DNA of 46,852 nt from Parendozoicomonas callyspongiae. Lineage in GTDB: Bacteria > Pseudomonadota > Gammaproteobacteria > Pseudomonadales > Endozoicomonadaceae. Made by a program: the position numbers and the translations under genes. The notes under the pieces were generated by a model, which did no database searches, was not told the origin of the DNA, and was given only the letters and a program-made list of their open reading frames with translations. The DNA lies in contig NZ_JAMFLX010000030.1 in NCBI RefSeq assembly GCF_023502345.1, positions 1-46,852 of the forward strand, in the 5' to 3' direction. This document shows positions 42,397 through 46,852 of this stretch, piece by piece (the stretch's first letter is position 1; each line of letters opens with the position of its first letter).

Positions 42397-43449
42397 ATGA
42401 GTGGTGAGAAGACCGAACAACCCACCCCCAAAAAACTTCGCGACGCCCGCAAGAAAGGCCAGGTTGCCAAGAGCAAGGAAATATCCTCAACTGCAGGCAT
42501 CATTGCCGTTGTGGTTATTATCTGGGCTTTGAGTGACTGGTACCTGCAGATGTTCCAGGAGATCCTTCTGTTCCCAGCGGAAGTGTACAATATGGAGTTC
42601 AAGCGGGCTTTGCAGATAGTGACCTGGGCCCTGCTTTCCAAAGCAATACTAATGATAGCCCCGCTGGTTGTCGCCTCTGCTTTTGCAGCAGTTGCCGGCA
42701 ATGTTGTGCAGTTCGGATTTCTGCTGGCTTTTGAACCAATCAAACCAGATATAAAAAAGATCAACCCAATTCAGGGTGCCAAGAAAATCTTTTCAATCAA
42801 GAACGTTGTGGAACTGGTTAAATCAATAATCAAGATTCTGTTTCTTTCCCTTGTAGTCTATTACGTGATTCGTAACAGCTTGAATGAGCTGATCAACCTG
42901 CCCTGGTGTGGTTCCAGTTGTATTTTGCCAGTCTTGGGTTCTCTGATGAAAAAGCTGATGCTGTTCGCCATTGTCGCTTTTATGGTGATTTCAGTTGCGG
43001 ACTTTATGTTCGAAAAGTACCAGTTCACCAAAGAACAGAAAATGACCAAAGATGAGGTCAAACGGGAATACAAGGAAATGGAAGGTAACCCTGAGATAAA
43101 GGGTAAACGTAAGCAACTGCATCAAGAGCTGCTTAACTCGGAAGATAATGTTTCCCAGTCAGATGTTGTGATCAAGAACCCGACACATCTCGCCGTAGGC
43201 CTTCACTACGACAAAGCCCTAACACCACTGCCAATGGTGACCTGCCTCGGAAAGCGCAACCAGGCGCAGTTTATTCTCAAGGTAGCCGAGCGCCATGAAA
43301 TCCCGGTTATGGAGAATGTTCCTCTTGCCCATGCACTGTTCAGCCAGACTGAAGTGGGTTCGTTTATTCCCAGTGAACTGATCACACCGGTTGCTGAAGT
43401 CTTCCGCTGGGTACAACAGATGAAACAGGATCAGGGAGGGGAGGAGTAA
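42397..43449 (+). CDS. sctU: Type III secretion autoprotease/switch protein SctU
   Basis: The 350-residue protein has four N-terminal membrane helices and a cytoplasmic domain with the self-cleavage motif NPTH at residues 261-264 (VVIKNPTHLAVGLHY). Cleavage between Asn and Pro allows the switch from needle to effector substrates. The N-terminus SGEKTEQPTPKKLRDARKKG is the family signature. It is the last gene of the T3SS operon in this window; no terminator of quality follows. sctV, sctC, sctD, sctJ, sctL and the needle and translocon genes are not nearby. Confidence 0.96.
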   Translation: MSGEKTEQPTPKKLRDARKKGQVAKSKEISSTAGIIAVVVIIWALSDWYLQMFQEILLFPAEVYNMEFKRALQIVTWALLSKAILMIAPLVVASAFAAVAGNVVQFGFLLAFEPIKPDIKKINPIQGAKKIFSIKNVVELVKSIIKILFLSLVVYYVIRNSLNELINLPWCGSSCILPVLGSLMKKLMLFAIVAFMVISVADFMFEKYQFTKEQKMTKDEVKREYKEMEGNPEIKGKRKQLHQELLNSEDNVSQSDVVIKNPTHLAVGLHYDKALTPLPMVTCLGKRNQAQFILKVAERHEIPVMENVPLAHALFSQTEVGSFIPSELITPVAEVFRWVQQMKQDQGGEE

Positions 43450-44024
43450 TCCAGAAAAACAAAAACTACGCATTAAGTTAACTAGAGTCTAAAATTTCAG
43501 CCCATCTTCTCCTTTCCGCTCTCAGTATGAGCAATTCCAACAATCGGTACTTTTACGGATAACCAGACACATTCTTTCACTATAAGATCGCCGCCCTACG
43601 GATCCCTCCCCTGGCAACCAACCGAACAGGGTGAGGCTTACGATAAATGTGCGGACTGATCAGCAATCAACTCAGTAGCACCCGGCGATATACGAAAAAG
43701 ATAACTTTGTCCTATATCGCTGAATACAGTTGGCAGGTTTTCTGTACTAAGAACAAAGTCATCAACCACAATTCGACAGAAAGTAAGTGCTCCCGTAGGC
43801 AAGGCAGCGCTTGTTTGTGGTTTGCCGATTTTGGAACCAGCAGCTATAAAACTGACAGCTTTGCACAGAGGGACGGTGACCTAATCGATTCGACAAGCGT
43901 GAGTTTCAGGTAAAGAGTGCACATACGTACTCACAAAAAAACACACATTGTCGACTGATTTCATGATCATCCCATCTGACAATTAATTTTCAGCACTTTT
44001 GCCTGTTAGCATATCGGAGCCATC
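43450..44024. other. 575-base gap after sctU
   Basis: No gene I can support. One plus-strand frame (43647-43913, 88 residues, starting MCGLISNQ) has no ribosome binding site and no recognisable domain. The right end should hold the promoter of the FixJ-type regulator gene at 44025. Confidence 0.5.
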
Positions 44025-44666
44025 ATGCAGCAACACCAGGAACCCACTGTATTTATCATCGACGATGATGAAGCAGTTCGCGACTCTCTCAAAATGCTGA
44101 TGAATTCCGTAGGTCAGAAGGTTGAGGTCTTTGCCTCTCCTGCAGATTTTCTGGAAGCCTACGATGAAAACAGACCCGGCTGCATTGTTCTGGATATCAG
44201 AATGCCGGGCATGAGCGGTCTGGAGCTGCAAAGCAAGCTGAACGACATGCACTGTATCCTGCCTATCATCTTCATTACCGGTCACGGTGATGTACCTATG
44301 GCCGTTCAAGCCATCAAGGATGGTGCCATGAACTTCATCCAGAAGCCTTTCCGTGACCAGGAACTTCTGGACCTGATCAACGACGCTCTGAAGCTGGATA
44401 CCCAGCAACGCGCCGAACTGCTCGAGCACAAGGAAATCCTGCGTCGCCTGTCCACCCTGACCGATCGTGAGCGCGAAGTTCTGCATCACGTTGTTGAAGG
44501 TAAGGCCAACAAGGTCATTGCTGCCGACATCAACCTGAGCCAACGTACCGTTGAAATCCACCGTTCCCGCGTAATGGAAAAGATGGGTACCAAGTCTCTG
44601 GCACACCTGGTTCGTCAGGTTATGCAGGTTAAGGAACACATCAAAGAAGATTTCCGCTTCAAGTAA
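44025..44666 (+). CDS. FixJ-family (NarL/LuxR-HTH) response regulator
   Basis: The 213-residue protein has an N-terminal receiver with acidic Asp13/Asp14, phospho-acceptor Asp57 (CIVLDIRMPGMSG), switch Thr in FITGHGD, and Lys in IQKPFRD. The C-terminal LuxR-type HTH reads LTDREREVLHHVVEGKANKV, then LSQRTVEIHRSRVMEKM. This is the FixJ/TodT arrangement. Phosphorylation by a sensor kinase would activate transcription. No kinase gene is adjacent, so it is an orphan here. Codon use is strongly biased, as in highly expressed genes. A receiver-like gene follows at 44951. Confidence 0.93.
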   Translation: MQQHQEPTVFIIDDDEAVRDSLKMLMNSVGQKVEVFASPADFLEAYDENRPGCIVLDIRMPGMSGLELQSKLNDMHCILPIIFITGHGDVPMAVQAIKDGAMNFIQKPFRDQELLDLINDALKLDTQQRAELLEHKEILRRLSTLTDREREVLHHVVEGKANKVIAADINLSQRTVEIHRSRVMEKMGTKSLAHLVRQVMQVKEHIKEDFRFK

Positions 44667-44683
44667 GAACTTCTTCTTCCCTT

Positions 44684-44709
44684 CTCCGGTGCCACCCCGG
44701 GTGCCGGAG
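44684..44709 (+). terminator. Probable terminator after the FixJ-type regulator
   Basis: CTCCGG...CCGGAG outer stem with an inner CACCC/GGGTG stem, followed by a T/C-rich stretch. The tail is not a pure T run, so it may be a moderate terminator. Confidence 0.6.
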
Positions 44710-44950
44710 GATTTCTCCCCTCTTTAGTCCTTTCAGTTTCTGCACAGCTGTACCAGCCGCTAGTTACATCTCACATCCTGCTGGGTAAAAGCAACGATGG
44801 CTTGAAATGGTTCAGCGCCCCTATGATAACCATGGCTTTCTGATTTCAAGCACAATTCAGGCGTTTTGTAGAGAAAACAGCCAGAAAATACAGAAACTCA
44901 GCGTTAACGCATCACATTTTTACGCTGATGACTTCGGGATAGATTTACAC

Positions 44951-45325
44951 ATGAGCACTAAAGCAGAGTCCTGCGTTTTTCTGCTGGAAAACGACAAGGA
45001 CATAATGGACTCCGTGAACCAGCTCTGCGAAGAACAGGGTGAGGTTGACCTGCACTGTTTCAGTTCCTGGGAAGAGCTGCAAACCAGTCTGACAAACAGA
45101 TCCCCCCGCTGCCTGATCCTGTCCCAGGAAAACAGCTCCCAGAGCATGGTTAAGCGTATTACGGATATCACCCGTACATATGCAACGATTCCAGTGATTG
45201 TGCTGGGACTGCAGCAGGATCTTATGGGCGCTGTCGCTTCCATTCAGGCTGGAGCAATTGATTATATTGAGAAGCCGTCATTTGCAGGACGCCTGGCTCA
45301 GCATATTGCCGCACTGGCATCCTGA
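44951..45325 (+). CDS. Atypical stand-alone receiver-like protein lacking the phospho-acceptor Asp
   Basis: From ATG 44951 the 124-residue product aligns by eye with the receiver of the preceding FixJ-type gene: ESCVFLLENDKDIMDSVNQL, CLILSQENSSQ, TIPVIVLGLQQD, and IQAGAIDYIEKPS. The Lys of the last motif is kept, but phospho-acceptor Asp is Ser58, and the acidic pair is Glu13/Asn14. It should not be phosphorylated in the usual way. There is no output domain. The longer frame to 44807 adds a 48-residue leader unlike receivers. A duplicated, decayed copy or a phosphorylation-independent partner are both possible. Confidence 0.75.
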   Translation: MSTKAESCVFLLENDKDIMDSVNQLCEEQGEVDLHCFSSWEELQTSLTNRSPRCLILSQENSSQSMVKRITDITRTYATIPVIVLGLQQDLMGAVASIQAGAIDYIEKPSFAGRLAQHIAALAS

Positions 45326-45343
45326 TACACTGACATTACAGGC

Positions 45344-46795
45344 TTACAGCTGTCCTTCCAGGTAATGCCCGTAAGCCTGAAGATCTCTTAGAACCTGCCT
45401 GCGGCTTTCTGAAGCTTCCCCTCCCAGCAACTGCTCAAGGTGGGCATGATAGGTCTGCAGGTCCAAGCTATCTCCGCCACATCCATGGCGCAACCGCTGA
45501 CTGCGGAACTGACCCCAATGACATTTCTCTTCTTCTGACAGTAGCTCCGGCCAGTTTCTGGCACGATAACGGAACAACATCTCTTCTAGACGATCATCGC
45601 TAAATGGCAGAACCATGCCACTCAGATGCTCTGGAGATGTATTTCTCACATGCTCAATAAGCGGCTTGTCCTGGTTCGGGAAAAAACCACCATACAAACG
45701 GTGATCCGGATCATCACTGACCGGGAAATCATTCCTTGAAAAGACATCCTGCAGCTTTTGCCTGACACGAGCCAAAGCCTCGCGGTCATCAAACAACTGG
45801 GAGTAATGCTGTTCACAGGCTCTGCGATTGATTTCCAGTCGCTCCCAGTCATCTTTGATAACACCCAGCGGAGCAACTATCGGACACTTATTGATATGCA
45901 CAGTCTTGACCGGAATTCGTTCTTTGCCTTCTGCCACAAGCTCTTCGTTTGATGTGTAGATTCGCTTATGAATTTCTTCAGCGGTCAGGGAAAGCAGCGG
46001 CTCCGGATCAACTGAAAGATCGTAAACCAATACACCATTATTGTTGGTTGGGTGCGGAGCCAGTGGAGCAACAACCGCCAGGCAATTGCGTATGGCAGGA
46101 AACATTCCCGAAACATGAACAACCGGACGTGGCCGCGCAATATTTATATTCAGCAGCTTCGCCACCTCAGCTTTCTTTCTGTGATGCAAAGCAAAATTAA
46201 ACAACTCAGGTTGCGCCTGACGACATAGCTTCGCCATGGCAATGGTGGCGCGCACATCAGAAACTGCATCATGCGCATCAGCATGAGAAATACCATTGGC
46301 CCGGGTTAACTCTTCCAGCTTAAAACTGTTGCTGCCATCTTCACGCTTGGGCCACACAATCCCTTCCGGCCGCAGAGCAGCACATAACCTGACGACATCA
46401 ATCAGATCCCAGCGACTGCAACCGTTCTGCCACTCTCTGGCGTAAGGGTCAAAGAAGTTTCTGTAGAGACTGTAACGGGTTACCTCATCATCAAATCGAA
46501 GTGTGTTGTAACCCAGAACACAAGTATTGGGCCTGGCAAACTCCTGATGAATACGCCCGATAAACCCTGCTTCACAGATACCTTTCTGATTAACCTTTTG
46601 AGGAGTCAATCCAGTTACCAGACAGGCTTCCGGATGGGGCAGCTGATCCTCAGGAAGCTTGCAGAATAACTCCAGAGGTTCTTCGATTTCTTTGAAATCA
46701 GGATCTGTACGAATACCGGCAAACTGGGCAGGCCAGTCCCTTGCAGGATCAACCCCGAATGTCTCGTAATCGTAGAAATAAAAGGTGTGCGACAC
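45344..46795 (-). CDS. sbcB: Exodeoxyribonuclease I
   Basis: The 483-residue protein matches E. coli ExoI (475 residues) along its length: FYDYETFGVDPARDWPAQFA (Asp9 and Glu11 of the DEDD set), VLGYNTLRFDDEVTRYSLYR, DAHDAVSDVRATIAMAKL (later Asp), VHVSGMFPAI, and VHINKCPIVAPL. It degrades single-stranded DNA 3' to 5' in recombination and mismatch repair. The start is GTG 46795, which places the exonuclease motif at the family position; the frame stays open to the window's right edge, so an earlier start cannot be excluded. Confidence 0.95.
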   Translation of the reverse strand: MSHTFYFYDYETFGVDPARDWPAQFAGIRTDPDFKEIEEPLELFCKLPEDQLPHPEACLVTGLTPQKVNQKGICEAGFIGRIHQEFARPNTCVLGYNTLRFDDEVTRYSLYRNFFDPYAREWQNGCSRWDLIDVVRLCAALRPEGIVWPKREDGSNSFKLEELTRANGISHADAHDAVSDVRATIAMAKLCRQAQPELFNFALHHRKKAEVAKLLNINIARPRPVVHVSGMFPAIRNCLAVVAPLAPHPTNNNGVLVYDLSVDPEPLLSLTAEEIHKRIYTSNEELVAEGKERIPVKTVHINKCPIVAPLGVIKDDWERLEINRRACEQHYSQLFDDREALARVRQKLQDVFSRNDFPVSDDPDHRLYGGFFPNQDKPLIEHVRNTSPEHLSGMVLPFSDDRLEEMLFRYRARNWPELLSEEEKCHWGQFRSQRLRHGCGGDSLDLQTYHAHLEQLLGGEASESRRQVLRDLQAYGHYLEGQL

Positions 46796-46852
46796 AGCAG
46801 CCGTTCCAATAGCAATAACTGGAACCAGCTTAACATCATCAAGTGGAAAGGC

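Noticed and set aside
43647-43913. Frame starting MCGLISNQ, resembling the start of a glutamine amidotransferase
   Set aside because: Only the first five residues match, no ribosome binding site exists, and the rest has no amidotransferase motif.

Overview
The window looks like chromosomal DNA from a host-associated marine gammaproteobacterium. The best guess is an Endozoicomonas-like member of the Oceanospirillales. This is an inference from a type III secretion system (T3SS), several eukaryote-like proteins (J-domain-like and NSF-like), and gammaproteobacterial housekeeping genes (glpABC/glpFK, sbcB, ybjN, class II DAHP synthase). No rRNA, tRNA, CRISPR array or intact insertion sequence was seen.

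Layout. (1) 1-3.5 kb, accessory: a 5'-truncated Glu/Arg-rich coiled-coil protein with an HPD (J-domain-like) tail, a lambda/PrpA-type phosphatase, and a small secreted J-domain-like gene apparently split by a 125-bp palindromic element. (2) 3.5-10.5 kb: glycerol regulon, with glpA-glpB-glpC on the minus strand and glpF-glpK divergent on the plus strand. Glycerol enters by GlpF, is phosphorylated by GlpK and oxidised by the anaerobic dehydrogenase GlpABC. (3) 10.6-19.7 kb: a ten-gene minus-strand operon I do not recognise as any named system. Six products share one scaffold: an N-terminal helix of the form LGxGIAEAQxxLDxxS, a central GFxPxFYxF motif in five of them, and a C-terminal SAEGxSxxRTKLVPVPAP-type strand. 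Onto this scaffold PASTA-like, OmpA-like and Ig-like parts have been added. A TPR protein, a protein with L7/L12-like repeats, and a highly basic protein complete the set. (4) 19.9-22.6 kb: a peptidoglycan-binding cysteine hydrolase, a class 3 lipase, and a truncated LysE transporter. (5) 22.7-31.8 kb: mostly ordinary core genes (ybjN, an ACT-domain gene, class II DAHP synthase, Sel1 protein, CHAD protein, acyltransferase, glutamate-synthase-like FMN protein, cyclophilin, CvfB-like S1 protein). (6) 32.0-35.3 kb: a 1082-residue double AAA+ ATPase whose D1 and D2 domains resemble eukaryotic NSF/Sec18. (7) 36.1-43.4 kb: a T3SS operon: CesT-like chaperone, sctN, sctO, sctP, sctQ, sctR, sctS, sctT, sctU. 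(8) 44.0-46.8 kb: an orphan FixJ-type regulator, a receiver-like protein lacking the phospho-acceptor Asp, and sbcB.

How it fits together. The T3SS segment holds the ATPase, stalk, needle-length regulator, C-ring and export-gate genes. The needle, translocon, secretin and inner rings are not in the window. The NSF-like protein has a disordered Ser/Thr/Pro-rich N-terminus and lies divergent from a T3SS chaperone, so it is a candidate secreted mimic of a host membrane-fusion ATPase (inference). The ten-gene operon has PASTA and OmpA modules, and a peptidoglycan hydrolase and a lipase lie next to it. This suggests a multi-subunit assembly that meets the cell wall, perhaps an export or toxin-delivery structure, but no function is proven.

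A short palindromic repeat family sits in sense orientation between consecutive genes in two unrelated operons (sctO|sctP, sctP|sctQ, and one gap of the ten-gene operon), which suggests intra-operon RNA hairpins.
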